Counted from the first letter of the stretch, positions 36,220 through 44,958 are shown. The stretch is 64,000 nt of DNA from Brassicibacter mesophilus (GCF_050433385.1 NZ_JBNPXI010000001.1:124001-188000), one strand, 5' to 3'. Notes: generated by a model from the sequence alone, not told the origin. Made by a program: numbers and translations.

Positions 36220-37122
36220 TCAATTCCCCAGTTCTGATTTAGTAAAGATGACATAGTCAAAATAATTACTATAAAAATCAGTGTAGCTTTTATCTATGAA
36301 TTCTTCAGTATTATTCTTTAAATCCTCAATAATTTTTTTTCTTTGTGCTATATGGTTCTTAAGCTTTTCTCTTGTTTGGATTAACTGCTCACTTTTTAAT
36401 TCAACGTCTATTTTCTGTAACATTTTTTCTAGATTATCACTATTACTAGCAACAGAATCCACCAATAACTTTGTTTCCTTTGTCTCAACAGCTTTTCTCC
36501 ATAAACTCAACTCTTCGTTATATACATCGTCAAAGGCATATATTGTATCTATAAGGTTGTTTGCAAAATTTAGTTCATCCTCATTATATGATATCACTCT
36601 TTCAATTATAGAAAAAGTATTTACAAATGAATCGCTATAAGTATTCTTTACCTTAGACAAATATTTATCTGCTTCTTCTCTGTTAAAATAAGTTCCAGTA
36701 AAAACTTTATATGAATCAAGCTTTACTATATATCCCGTAATCCCATTAGTTGCCAGCTCTTTAACTAAACTTTCTGCATTCTCTACACTACTAAAGTTGC
36801 CAGCTTGTATATTATATAGGGTTATTCCTTCGAGTTTAGACTGTTTCAATTGTATATTCTGATTTTGAGTGCTCTGTTCACTATTATCTTCATCCTGCAT
36901 ATTCTGCTGAAAATTTGTATCATCGCTATTACTAATATCATCTTGTATTATTTGAGAAGTTGGTTCTTTCTGAACTGGCAGAAACCTAGGCAATATCATA
37001 TATTTTACTAACACAAATCCAAGTAAAACAGATATTATTGGAGCCACAACAAAAAAAGCAAGAATTGTAAAAAGCCTGTCCTTCTTAACCTTATGCCTTT
37101 TTCTTCTTATTGTTTGCCGCAT
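36220..37122 (-). CDS. SPOR-domain membrane protein
   Basis: 300 residues: very basic N-terminus, one membrane helix (about 18-42), a Gln/Asn-rich linker, a SPOR domain (about 98-160, GITLYNIQAGNFSSVENAES) that binds denuded peptidoglycan, and a long helical C-terminal region (about 170-290). It resembles the SpoIIB class by position and layout. It is the first gene of the hydrogenase-like cluster, with GGAGGTG before ATG 37122. Whether it belongs functionally to the cluster is uncertain. Confidence 0.75.
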   Translation of the reverse strand: MRQTIRRKRHKVKKDRLFTILAFFVVAPIISVLLGFVLVKYMILPRFLPVQKEPTSQIIQDDISNSDDTNFQQNMQDEDNSEQSTQNQNIQLKQSKLEGITLYNIQAGNFSSVENAESLVKELATNGITGYIVKLDSYKVFTGTYFNREEADKYLSKVKNTYSDSFVNTFSIIERVISYNEDELNFANNLIDTIYAFDDVYNEELSLWRKAVETKETKLLVDSVASNSDNLEKMLQKIDVELKSEQLIQTREKLKNHIAQRKKIIEDLKNNTEEFIDKSYTDFYSNYFDYVIFTKSELGN

Positions 37123-37214
37123 ATTTTTTCACCTCCAAAAAATCTATCTATTCTAAGAGTATGAATATATTTCGAAAATATTAATACTTTTAAAATATTT
37201 TTATTGATAGCAGA

Positions 37215-37234
37215 AAAAGGGCTACTGCCCTTTT
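37215..37234 (-). terminator. Terminator of the GGDEF gene
   Basis: AAAAGGGC (37215-37222) pairs with GCCCTTTT (37227-37234) around TACT. It overlaps the stop codon at 37233, and T-rich DNA follows. Confidence 0.85.
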
Positions 37235-38933
37235 AACTTGCATAAGTACTAACTCTGTTCCTTCCATTTTGCTTTGAACCAATATACATAGCTCTATCTG
37301 CATAAGCTAGAAGAGTAGACCCTGAATCTGCGCTAATCGGATATTCAGAGATACCTCCACTGACAGTTATCTTGATCTCTTCACCATAAGATGAAGTGAA
37401 CACTGCCTGTTCTATAGTGAACCGAACTCTATCGGCTATTTGATAAGCCTTATCTTGACCTGTATTTGGAAGAATTACTGTAAATTCTTCTCCTCCATAT
37501 CGAGATACTATATCATTACACCTTACATTTTCTTTTATATGTTTTGCTACATCTTTTAATATTTTGTCACCTGATTGATGTCCATATTTATCATTGACTT
37601 GTTTAAAAAAATCTATATCAAATATAATAAGACTTGTTTTATTACAGGAAATACACTTTGTTCTTTTACAAGAAGAACATTTATTGGTAATGAAGTCTAA
37701 CGCTTCAAAAAAATACCTTTGATTATAAAGTCCTGTCAAACTATCTTTAATTGCTCTATTTTGAGCTTCGTTATATAGCCTAGCATTCTCCATTGCTATT
37801 ACAGCTTGATTTGCTAGAATGTCTACAATATTAAGTTGTTGCTTTGAAAACTTTTTACGTTCTTTGCTACCTATGATTATACATCCTGATATCTGATTTT
37901 CTAACAACATGGGCTCGTATATAAGAGATTTTATTTCTTTTGGTAATCCAATGTTAGAAAATAACTTATCGTTTTTCAAATCATCTATTATGAAGCTATC
38001 ATAATAAGTAAGCATAATCTCCATATTTTGAGTCAAAAAATCATCTATTAAGTCGTTGTTAATTTTGATTGATTCATTTGCAATATAATCTAATGTAGAA
38101 AACTGCTGATTGCCTTTATCTAGCCTTATAATAGAGCAATAGTCACTATCAACTAACTCGTTTATTCCTTCTATTATACTAGCTGTAGTATCTTCGATAT
38201 TTAATCTCGAGCTTATTGACGCAGATACTTCTTGCACTACTCTTAGTTCATTATTTATAAATACAAGATTCCTAAAAAGTCTAAAAAGTAAATTAGCAGA
38301 AATTATTATCAAAGAAAAAACTATTATTCCTAAGTAGCTATAATAATTATATATTTCTGCAAACAATATCGAAAGCGGTATTACTATGATATTGCTATAT
38401 AAATCCCAAATAAATGGTTCTTTCAAACTATTTGGGATTTTTCTTTGAGTGAAATATATTTGAACATATATTAACGTCCAGTTCGTTAGAAATACAATAA
38501 GTGCATACAGTACAAACGTCATTTTATTTGCTGCCCCAATAAAATTAAATATCTTAAGACCAGCAGCTTGAAAAATAAAATGAGGAATCACAAACATCAA
38601 TATGACCATACCTATGTTAGAATATATTTTTAAAAATGATTTCTTTTCAAAGGCTACCTCATGAATCAATTGAGTAATTACTATAATCCAGAGAACTGAC
38701 TTTATTCCGAGTATCTGATATGCTCCGAATAAAACAACTGTATCTAAGGAAACGTTAAATTCACCTATACTTAGATGTATTCGTTCTAGCATAAACCCTA
38801 ATATAGTAAGAAGAACAAATAAGTAAATGTTAGATATATCATCGCCTTTTAAAACAAATGATAAAATTAATATCGTGCATAATCCAACAGTACCTACTGT
38901 AGTAAAGTAGATATTCTCTCTTCTACTTGCCAT
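37233..38933 (-). CDS. Membrane diguanylate cyclase (GGDEF) with a GAF-like domain and four-Cys insertion
   Basis: Makes cyclic di-GMP from two GTP. About 566 residues from ATG 38933 (GGGGGTTG upstream): six to eight membrane helices (about 10-215), a coiled linker, a GAF-like domain (about 225-390), and a GGDEF domain whose active site is R-Y-G-G-E-E-F. Between the first GGDEF helix and the metal-binding strand (IFDIDFFK) is an insertion with C-x2-C-x4-C-x2-C (37644-37679), rare in this position and likely a metal site. Start and end are well defined. It stands alone between terminators. Confidence 0.92.
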   Translation of the reverse strand: MASRRENIYFTTVGTVGLCTILILSFVLKGDDISNIYLFVLLTILGFMLERIHLSIGEFNVSLDTVVLFGAYQILGIKSVLWIIVITQLIHEVAFEKKSFLKIYSNIGMVILMFVIPHFIFQAAGLKIFNFIGAANKMTFVLYALIVFLTNWTLIYVQIYFTQRKIPNSLKEPFIWDLYSNIIVIPLSILFAEIYNYYSYLGIIVFSLIIISANLLFRLFRNLVFINNELRVVQEVSASISSRLNIEDTTASIIEGINELVDSDYCSIIRLDKGNQQFSTLDYIANESIKINNDLIDDFLTQNMEIMLTYYDSFIIDDLKNDKLFSNIGLPKEIKSLIYEPMLLENQISGCIIIGSKERKKFSKQQLNIVDILANQAVIAMENARLYNEAQNRAIKDSLTGLYNQRYFFEALDFITNKCSSCKRTKCISCNKTSLIIFDIDFFKQVNDKYGHQSGDKILKDVAKHIKENVRCNDIVSRYGGEEFTVILPNTGQDKAYQIADRVRFTIEQAVFTSSYGEEIKITVSGGISEYPISADSGSTLLAYADRAMYIGSKQNGRNRVSTYAS

Positions 38934-39304
38934 TTCATCAACCCCCATAAAAATACAAAGCAAGTCTAAAGTAAGATCTTTATCTCAAATATAGCTACGA
39001 TTATTAGTACAAATTTGCTCTATACTAGCATAGACCTTCCCCCATAAAGTGTCTATGCCTCAACAAAATACCATAAGATTCTCTATAATTTGTCTATTCG
39101 ATATAAAAACGATTTTTCCTTCTATTTTCTCAATTTGAATTAAAAATTTTTTACATTTTTGTATTTGTTTTCTCTTAATATTTTTATAAAAAATACATAG
39201 TATAATTTAAATATTTGACTCTAATAATTTTTTGAAATATAAAATAATTTTTTATTGCAAATTCAATTATCTGGTAATAAAATATTGATAAGGAGGTTAT
39301 AGCA
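38934..39304. other. 371-base intergenic region between divergent genes
   Basis: Holds an 8-bp inverted repeat (GCATAGAC 39029-39036 with GTCTATGC 39052-39059) in the leader of the GGDEF gene, and the promoter of the plus-strand pair. The 15-base loop includes a purine-rich stretch. The rest is AT-rich with no gene I can support. I tested the leader against the GEMM-I c-di-GMP riboswitch consensus and it does not fit. Confidence 0.6.
39255..39283 (+). promoter_or_regulatory. Sigma-A promoter of the ybjQ operon
   Basis: TTGCAA (39255-39260), a 17-base spacer and TAAAAT (39278-39283), followed by AAGGAGG at 39291-39297. Confidence 0.75.
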
Positions 39305-39520
39305 TTGGTAAAAATATTTAGCTGGATTTTAGTTGTGTGCATTGCTTTATATTTTGCAGGCGTGTTTTTGCTAGCACTTTTAAAAATAGATATGATACCT
39401 GCTTTTATAGTCACTATTATAACTGTTGCAGGAGTTAGTGCAATAGGCTTAATATGTACATTGATATATGAAAGAATAAAAGATAAGGAGGAAGAAAAGG
39501 ATGATCTTAGTAAATACTAG
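39305..39520 (+). CDS. Small two-helix membrane protein upstream of ybjQ
   Basis: 71 residues from TTG 39305 with AAGGAGG seven bases upstream. Two membrane helices (about 4-26 and 32-54) and an acidic cytoplasmic tail (KDKEEEKDDLSKY). It overlaps the ybjQ start by 20 bases, so the two are translationally coupled. The family is unknown to me; a membrane partner for YbjQ is inferred from coupling. Confidence 0.75.
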   Translation: MVKIFSWILVVCIALYFAGVFLLALLKIDMIPAFIVTIITVAGVSAIGLICTLIYERIKDKEEEKDDLSKY

Positions 39521-39815
39521 CAACATAGCTGATAAAGAAATTGTTCAATCCCTTGGTCTTGTAAAGGGAAGTACAATAAGAGCAAAGCACATAGGTAAGG
39601 ACATTGTATCTGGTTTTCGACAACTAGTAGGCGGCGAACTAAAAGAGTATAGTGAAATGATCGAAGAAGCTAGAAAAATAGCAACAGCAAAAATGGTTGA
39701 AGAAGCTGAGTTATTAGGTGCTGACGCAGTAATTAATATAAGATTCTCGACTTCTGCTGTAATGCAAGGAGCCGCAGAAATCCTAGTATACGGTACAGCT
39801 GTTAAAACAAAATAA
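39501..39815 (+). CDS. ybjQ: YbjQ/UPF0145 heavy-metal-binding-like domain protein
   Basis: 104 residues with the family core: N-terminal ILVNTSNIADKEIVQ, the G-L-V-K-G-S-T-I-R loop, the conserved RKIATAKMVEEAELLGADA helix, and VINIRFSTSAVM. Widely conserved pentameric domain of unknown role. AGGAGG lies upstream of ATG 39501. Confidence 0.92.
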   Translation: MILVNTSNIADKEIVQSLGLVKGSTIRAKHIGKDIVSGFRQLVGGELKEYSEMIEEARKIATAKMVEEAELLGADAVINIRFSTSAVMQGAAEILVYGTAVKTK

Positions 39816-39822
39816 AAAGTAA

Positions 39823-39853
39823 AAACCTATTGGGAATCCAATAGGTTTTTTTA
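39823..39853 (+). terminator. Terminator after ybjQ
   Basis: AAACCTATTGG (39823-39833) pairs with CCAATAGGTTT (39838-39848), then TTTTTAT-type T-tract. Confidence 0.9.
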
Positions 39854-40145
39854 TAGTTATTCCACATTTTAGATACAGAGAGCATAGTAATTATTAGCAC
39901 AACCATGTGGCAACTAGAATTCTACTATGTTTTTACCTAATAAGTAAATACTGTTTCATAACAGCTTGCAATAAAGTAAAAGATCAGATTTGTCTCCTGG
40001 GAGAACAGTTAATTCTATTAATACACCAGCAATAAACTTAACTTTAAAATTACACTTTGAAATAAGCAAGAATTGTTAAGAGATATTCAGATTGCTTTGA
40101 TATAATATCTTTGTAGCCGCTACAAGTAAGATTGGAGGGAGGATA
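39854..40145. other. Gap before the AraC-type gene
   Basis: No gene is supported. It carries an extended -10 promoter (TGA-TATAAT, 40098-40106) for the AraC gene, followed by the short inverted repeat GTAGC-CG-CTAC and GGAGGGAGG. A weaker interrupted repeat, CATAGTA with TACTATG, spans about 39880-39930. Confidence 0.55.
40098..40106 (+). promoter_or_regulatory. Extended -10 promoter of the AraC-type regulator
   Basis: TGA-TATAAT, no convincing -35. About 40 bases ahead of the TTG start. Confidence 0.5.
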
Positions 40146-40994
40146 TTGAATAATTTTCAAAAAATAAAAGAAGCTATTGAATACATTGACAACCACTTAG
40201 AAGAACCTATTAGCTTTGAACTGTTAGCCGATAAGTTTCATTTTTCTCCATACTATTTTCATCGCATTTTTTCCGTAATCGTCGGCAAAACCATAGCTGT
40301 TTACGTCAGAGACAGAAGATTAGAACGCGCTTGCATGCAACTGTCAACAACAGATAGACCTATACTTGATATTTGTTTGGATTGTGGTTATGATTCAGCG
40401 CAGTCGTTTTCACGTGCATTCAAAAATACTTATGGGTTACCCCCCAGTAAATATCGTAAACAAGGCTTTTCTCCGACGGTCACAACAGTCGATGAAATGA
40501 TCATAAAATTTACAAACAGATTAAAAGGAGGTATATTATTGAATCCAAATATCATAAAAAAAAACAAACTTATAATAGCTGGTATATCTGGAGATGGTAA
40601 TAAAACAGGTGAGATATGGCAAGAATTTGAAAAACTTTGCATGGACATTGAAATACCTAATAAATTGTCTAGTAATGGTTATGAAATTAGAATTTACAGC
40701 GAAACAGATTGCATAGTTCATGTGGGCTTCGCTGTTTTAGATGAAAACATAAATACTAAGCTTACTACTTTAACATTACCCGCTTCACAATACGCATCAT
40801 TTGATGTATACGTATCCAAGGGTTATGAGAGTGAAAATAACGCTATGGAAGAATGGTTGAGCACAAACGGAGCAGGCTATTCACAAAGATATCTTGATGG
40901 TAACCCATATGTGGTTGAATATTACGATGAACGCTTTTACGGTAGTGAAACTGGCTCTATAGTAGAGATATGGATTCCTGTCGAAAAAAAATAA
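40146..40994 (+). CDS. AraC-family regulator with GyrI-like effector domain
   Basis: 282 residues. The first 105 form an AraC-type double helix-turn-helix (LADKFHFSPYYFHRIFSVIV and ILDICLDCGYDSAQSFSRAF). Residues about 125-282 are a GyrI/SoxS-Rob-type effector-binding domain (KGGILLNPNIIKKNKLIIAG, SGTLPASQYASFDV region). This architecture is typical of multidrug or small-molecule sensors. Start TTG 40146, set by GGAGGGAGG. Monocistronic; its target is not indicated. Confidence 0.88.
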   Translation: MNNFQKIKEAIEYIDNHLEEPISFELLADKFHFSPYYFHRIFSVIVGKTIAVYVRDRRLERACMQLSTTDRPILDICLDCGYDSAQSFSRAFKNTYGLPPSKYRKQGFSPTVTTVDEMIIKFTNRLKGGILLNPNIIKKNKLIIAGISGDGNKTGEIWQEFEKLCMDIEIPNKLSSNGYEIRIYSETDCIVHVGFAVLDENINTKLTTLTLPASQYASFDVYVSKGYESENNAMEEWLSTNGAGYSQRYLDGNPYVVEYYDERFYGSETGSIVEIWIPVEKK

Positions 40995-41280
40995 TATTCT
41001 ATATGGCTCAAGTATAGCAGAAAGTAAGCATATCCTAGATTTTGTGTAATCCTTCAAGTGGTATAAAATATGAGCATAAACTTAGAAATTAAAATTATTA
41101 CAAAAAGAAAATTATTATAAGCACCTTGTTTGGCATAAAAGTCAGAATTTTCGGATTATGTGAATAAGCTAATCATCAAGTCATATGTATAAGTAAAAAA
41201 ACAGAATTCAAAAACACAGTAAATACAAGCCTATCATACAAAGTCACAAAATAGCTTAGATGATAACTCTAGACAAACTA
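40995..41280. other. Gap after the AraC-type gene
   Basis: About 286 bases of AT-rich DNA with no supported gene, no tRNA and no clear terminator for the AraC gene. Together with the following hairpin it spans the distance to tRNA-Leu. Confidence 0.5.
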
Positions 41281-41322
41281 AAACCATCTATTGATAAAAT
41301 TATCTTTGTCAATAGATGGTTT
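41281..41322. terminator. Terminator of tRNA-Leu(GAG)
   Basis: Perfect 14-bp stem (41281-41294 with 41309-41322). T-tracts occur on both sides: TTTTAATTT on plus, TTTTAGTTT on minus. It ends seven bases from the tRNA 3' CCA. Confidence 0.85.
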
Positions 41323-41328
41323 TTAATT

Positions 41329-41413
41329 TGGTGCGGGTGATGGGACTTGAACCCATACATCATTTGACACACGCCCCTCAAACGTGCCTGTCTGCCGATT
41401 CCAGCACACCCGC
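41329..41413 (-). tRNA. tRNA-Leu (anticodon GAG)
   Basis: 85 bases with encoded CCA (41331-41329). Acceptor GCGGGTG pairs with CACCCGC, discriminator A. Anticodon stem CACGT/GCGTG with loop TT-GAG-GG. A long variable arm of class II and a T-arm GGGTTCAAGTCCC. Reads CUC and CUU codons. Confidence 0.95.
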
Positions 41414-41432
41414 ATTTAAGACTAACGAAGTA

Positions 41433-41461
41433 ATTATAGCAATAAATACGAGTGATGTCAA
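41433..41461 (-). promoter_or_regulatory. Consensus promoter of tRNA-Leu(GAG)
   Basis: TTGACA (41461-41456), 17-base spacer, TATAAT (41438-41433): a full sigma-A consensus, placed between the oppA-like stop and the tRNA. Confidence 0.9.
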
Positions 41462-41475
41462 TATATTTTTTCTCA

Positions 41476-43212
41476 TCATTCTTTTTCTTTAGTATCTTGA
41501 TATGATTCTGGTATATACCATTTGTCAATATTATTATAAATATTTAGAGTTGATGGAGTTATTTCACCCTTAATTTTCTTATTAGCTAATATAGAATTGT
41601 TTACAAAAAACAAGCTAACATATGGTAGTTCTTCGATAATATTCTTTTGGATTTTTTCATATACCTGTTTTTTCTGTTCTCTTGAAACAGTATTTGAGGT
41701 TTCATTTAACAATACATCCATTTCAGGATTCTGGTAAGCAATAAAGTTTGTTCCGCCTGCAACTTGCGAAGAGTGAAGAGCAAACGATAAATCTGGACTA
41801 TATGATAAATCCCATCCTAATAGAACAACATCAAAGCTACCTGATGTTAGTTTGTTTTGCACTTCTTGCCACTGCTTATCACTCATTTCTTCGGTAACAT
41901 TTTCAGTTTCACTTTCATTGTAATCTTTTATAACCTCAATACCAATGTTTCTAAGGTTCTGAGCTATTATATTTGCTGTCTTTCGCCTTAAGTCATTATA
42001 TGAATTAGTTGTTAGCTTTATACTAAGCTTGTTGCCCTCAGCATCCTCGTATATACCATCTCCATTATTATCTGCCCACCCAGCAGCTTCTAGAGTTTCT
42101 TTTGCCTTATTAACATTGTATCCGTATGAATTAGCATCATCTGATACTAACCATGAGTCCGGATGGACCGGTACATCAATTTGTGTAGCATGTCCTAAAT
42201 AGACTTTCTGAATAATTGATTGTCTATCTATGCCGTAAGCAATAGCTTTTCTTAGGGCTCTGCCCCTTTCACTCATAAAGAGCTCTTTTCTAAAATTGAA
42301 TCCTAAAAACTCATATTGCTGAGAAGCATACTCATAAATTCTTACATTTTTATTTTGTGCATATTTTTCCCAATCCACTCCCTGACTAGTTGTTACATCG
42401 ACTTGTCCAGACTCGAATGATATTAAAGATAGATCATCGTCATTGAGGACTCTACCTGCGATTTTATCTATATACGGTTTACCATTCCAGTAGTCTTCGT
42501 TAGACTGTAAAACTACAGATTTTAATTTGTTATATTCAGTTTTCTTATAAGGACCCGTTCCTACTAAATTATTCCCATTTGAAGACAGTGCATTTTCATA
42601 TGGTTTATTACCTAAGAATTTATGTTTGGGTAATATTGGAAATATCAGACTCTCAATAATATCACTAGAACCATAATTAGATGTTATTTTTAAATTATAT
42701 CTGTCAGTTATTTTTACATCTGCTGTCTGTAGAAGTCTTGCTGATATTTTATAGGCTCCTGATAATTCCCCAGCATATTGCGAATTATATGCAAATTTCA
42801 TTACATCTATAGTAAATTTTACATCATCCGATGTAAAATTTTCTCCATCATGCCATATTACATTTTCTCTAAGTTTAATATTTACTGTCTTTCCATCACC
42901 TTCAATATTATATTCTTCAGCTAACACATTTTTTATGTTCATCTGTTCATCTATGTCGAATAGTCCTTCAAATATAAATTTATTGAAATAGTAAAGACTT
43001 CTATCTGAAGATAAAAGTGGATTAAGAGACTTTACGTGTAAAATAGGAACTGTAATCTCTCCCCCATAATTTGGCTGAGTCTCCACAAATTCTTCGTCTT
43101 CACCGTTATCTTGTAGCTCATTTGGATTTCTAAGTTTTTCTTCAATATTGCATCCCGATACCGATAGTAGTATTATTAAGCTCAGTAATATGCAGACTAT
43201 TCTCTTAGACAT
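41476..43212 (-). CDS. Peptide ABC transporter substrate-binding lipoprotein
   Basis: About 578 residues. Lipobox L-S-V-S-G-C gives a lipid-anchored protein (Cys about 21). SBP_bac_5 fold with the signature-like KTVNIKLRENVIWHDGENFT and AIAYGIDRQSIIQKV. Collects oligopeptides for an Opp/Dpp-type importer. No permease or ATPase gene is adjacent, so it is an orphan binding protein. Start ATG 43212 after AAGGAGG (TTG 43215 possible). Confidence 0.9.
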   Translation of the reverse strand: MSKRIVCILLSLIILLSVSGCNIEEKLRNPNELQDNGEDEEFVETQPNYGGEITVPILHVKSLNPLLSSDRSLYYFNKFIFEGLFDIDEQMNIKNVLAEEYNIEGDGKTVNIKLRENVIWHDGENFTSDDVKFTIDVMKFAYNSQYAGELSGAYKISARLLQTADVKITDRYNLKITSNYGSSDIIESLIFPILPKHKFLGNKPYENALSSNGNNLVGTGPYKKTEYNKLKSVVLQSNEDYWNGKPYIDKIAGRVLNDDDLSLISFESGQVDVTTSQGVDWEKYAQNKNVRIYEYASQQYEFLGFNFRKELFMSERGRALRKAIAYGIDRQSIIQKVYLGHATQIDVPVHPDSWLVSDDANSYGYNVNKAKETLEAAGWADNNGDGIYEDAEGNKLSIKLTTNSYNDLRRKTANIIAQNLRNIGIEVIKDYNESETENVTEEMSDKQWQEVQNKLTSGSFDVVLLGWDLSYSPDLSFALHSSQVAGGTNFIAYQNPEMDVLLNETSNTVSREQKKQVYEKIQKNIIEELPYVSLFFVNNSILANKKIKGEITPSTLNIYNNIDKWYIPESYQDTKEKE

Positions 43213-43234
43213 CAAAACAATTCCTCCTTAGTAC

Positions 43235-44272
43235 TTAGAGCATCTTGACTAATCTAGGATTTTCAATAAGCCCAGGTATCCTTCCTCGTTTTGCTATTGG
43301 TTTGCCTTCTACCTGTTTAATATCCATAGTCATATCTATTGCAGGTGCACCTGATATATAGCTACCAACTCCAAAAGCATCTACGCCTGCCTCAGATAGT
43401 ATTCTTATTTTTTCAGGCTTCAAACCACCAGAAACAAAAATCTTAACCCAGTTATAGCCATTCAAGTCAAGTTTAGCTCTTATTTCTTTAACTAAATCAG
43501 GTGTTACTCCTCCTCTTTCACTAGGAGTATCCAATCTAATTCCATATAAGCTCTTACCCATCTCTTTAGCTAACCTTAGGGTTTCTTCAACCTCATCCTT
43601 AAATGTATCTACCAAAACAATTCTTTTATAGTTTTCAGGCATTATTTTATCATAAACCTGCGCTACCTCTAACGTGTCTCCTGCTACTAAAAATGCAGCA
43701 TGCGGTAGAGTACCTGTAGGGTTTTCTCCAATTTGCTTTGCAGTTAATATATTACTCACTGAGCCTGCGCCCCCAATTCGAGCTGCCCTTTCCATTACCG
43801 GAGCTACTGAAGGATGAACATGCCTCGTACCAAAGCATACAAATGATTTATCGCCACAAGCTTCTTTTATCTCTTTTGACGCAGTAGCCCATCCGCTTGG
43901 ACTCGCTAAGCACCCTAGAATAACTGACTCAAATATACCAAAGTTCTTATATGCACCCTTTATCCTCACTAAAGTTTCTTTTGGTTCAAATTCAGTACCT
44001 TCCTCAAGCGCCCACATCTCTACATTTTTATCTTTAAGTATATTTTTCACTTCTTCTATACCAACAAAAACTCCGGATTTTCTTGCAAAAATCTCAACTA
44101 CAACTTCTTTATCTGCAATTTTCATGTGGTCTAAGATGTCTAACGTAGTCAAAAAGTAGATGTCTGTTGTAAGACCTGCCAAGATATCTTCATGCTGTGC
44201 TGAATGTAAAAGTCTTTCTTCTTTCTTTATGTCGTAATTTTGCACATCTCTAATACTTTTTATGTAATCCAT
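43235..44272 (-). CDS. pncB: Nicotinate phosphoribosyltransferase
   Basis: Makes nicotinate mononucleotide from nicotinate and PRPP, feeding nadD at 6 kb. About 345 residues, the short form common in Clostridia and archaea. Conserved GTRHVHPSVAPVMERAA carries the catalytic His region; VSGGLKPEKIRIL and GVGSYISG bind phosphate. Start ATG 44272 after AGGGG. Confidence 0.92.
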   Translation of the reverse strand: MDYIKSIRDVQNYDIKKEERLLHSAQHEDILAGLTTDIYFLTTLDILDHMKIADKEVVVEIFARKSGVFVGIEEVKNILKDKNVEMWALEEGTEFEPKETLVRIKGAYKNFGIFESVILGCLASPSGWATASKEIKEACGDKSFVCFGTRHVHPSVAPVMERAARIGGAGSVSNILTAKQIGENPTGTLPHAAFLVAGDTLEVAQVYDKIMPENYKRIVLVDTFKDEVEETLRLAKEMGKSLYGIRLDTPSERGGVTPDLVKEIRAKLDLNGYNWVKIFVSGGLKPEKIRILSEAGVDAFGVGSYISGAPAIDMTMDIKQVEGKPIAKRGRIPGLIENPRLVKML

Positions 44273-44300
44273 TCCCCTCATCCTTTCTTGTTTTTGTCAA

Positions 44301-44332
44301 ATAGTGTGGACTGTATAGTGTTAATTATAGCA
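44301..44332 (-). promoter_or_regulatory. pncB promoter with paired repeats at the start site
   Basis: Extended -10 TGC-TATAAT (44332-44324) on the minus strand. Downstream, over the likely start site, are two copies of ATAGTGT (44301-44307 and 44315-44321 on the plus strand) 14 bases apart. The arrangement fits a repressor operator; which repressor is not shown. Confidence 0.5.
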
Positions 44333-44356
44333 GTTTTATCTAAGTTTATTAAGTAA

Positions 44357-44938
44357 TTATTTTAAATCCTCAATTTCATATAGTCTACTATATATAGCAT
44401 AGCTCTTGAGTACTTTTTTTACATATAACTCAGTTTCTTTAAATGGAATATTATCAAGCTTTTCTCCATCTACACTATATCTTTTGTCCTTAAGCCATTT
44501 AGATACATTTCCACTCCCACCGTTATATGCAGCAATAACCAACTCAGTATCGTCATTGAACTGTTTGAAAAGCTTACTTAGATACCAACATCCAATTTCT
44601 ATATTTATTTTGGGATCAAAAAGTAACTCGTCGCTATAGTTGTCTATACCAATTTCTTGACACGCCCATTTGCCAGTTATGGGAGCAACTTGCATTAATC
44701 CTCTTGCTCCTTTATGAGATATAGCATCTTTATAGTATTTGCTTTCAACTCTAATTATGGCAGATACTAAGAAAGGGTCTACATCGTATTTCTCTGAAAA
44801 GTCAATAATATATTCTCCATAATTTACTGGATATAAAATCCTGCCAATCCACTTAAAATTAGATGCTGCAACAAATATTGCTAAAATGATAATAACTAGT
44901 ATTAAAAATCTTCTATACCTGAAAGTCATAATCGGCAA
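44357..44938 (-). CDS. Lytic transglycosylase, Slt family
   Basis: 193 residues: one membrane helix (about 10-28) and an SLT domain with catalytic Glu in IIRVESKYYKD, then KGARGLMQVAPITGKWA and AAYNGGSGNVSKWL. Cleaves glycan strands with anhydro-ring formation. TTG 44938 after GGAGGG is the start. Between coaE and pncB. Confidence 0.92.
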   Translation of the reverse strand: MPIMTFRYRRFLILVIIILAIFVAASNFKWIGRILYPVNYGEYIIDFSEKYDVDPFLVSAIIRVESKYYKDAISHKGARGLMQVAPITGKWACQEIGIDNYSDELLFDPKINIEIGCWYLSKLFKQFNDDTELVIAAYNGGSGNVSKWLKDKRYSVDGEKLDNIPFKETELYVKKVLKSYAIYSRLYEIEDLK

Positions 44939-44958
44939 TTGTATCCCTCCATAAATAA

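Noticed and set aside
38934..39070. c-di-GMP (GEMM) riboswitch upstream of the GGDEF gene
   Set aside because: The conserved core and tetraloop receptor elements of GEMM-I are not present; only a simple hairpin is seen.
39184..39414. Minus-strand frame of 76 residues opposite the small membrane gene
   Set aside because: Overlaps a well-supported plus-strand gene with promoter and AAGGAGG; no site of its own.
41256..41528. A 90-residue minus-strand reading frame crossing the tRNA-Leu(GAG)
   Set aside because: It runs through the tRNA, its promoter and terminator and into the oppA-like end. No ribosome-binding site.
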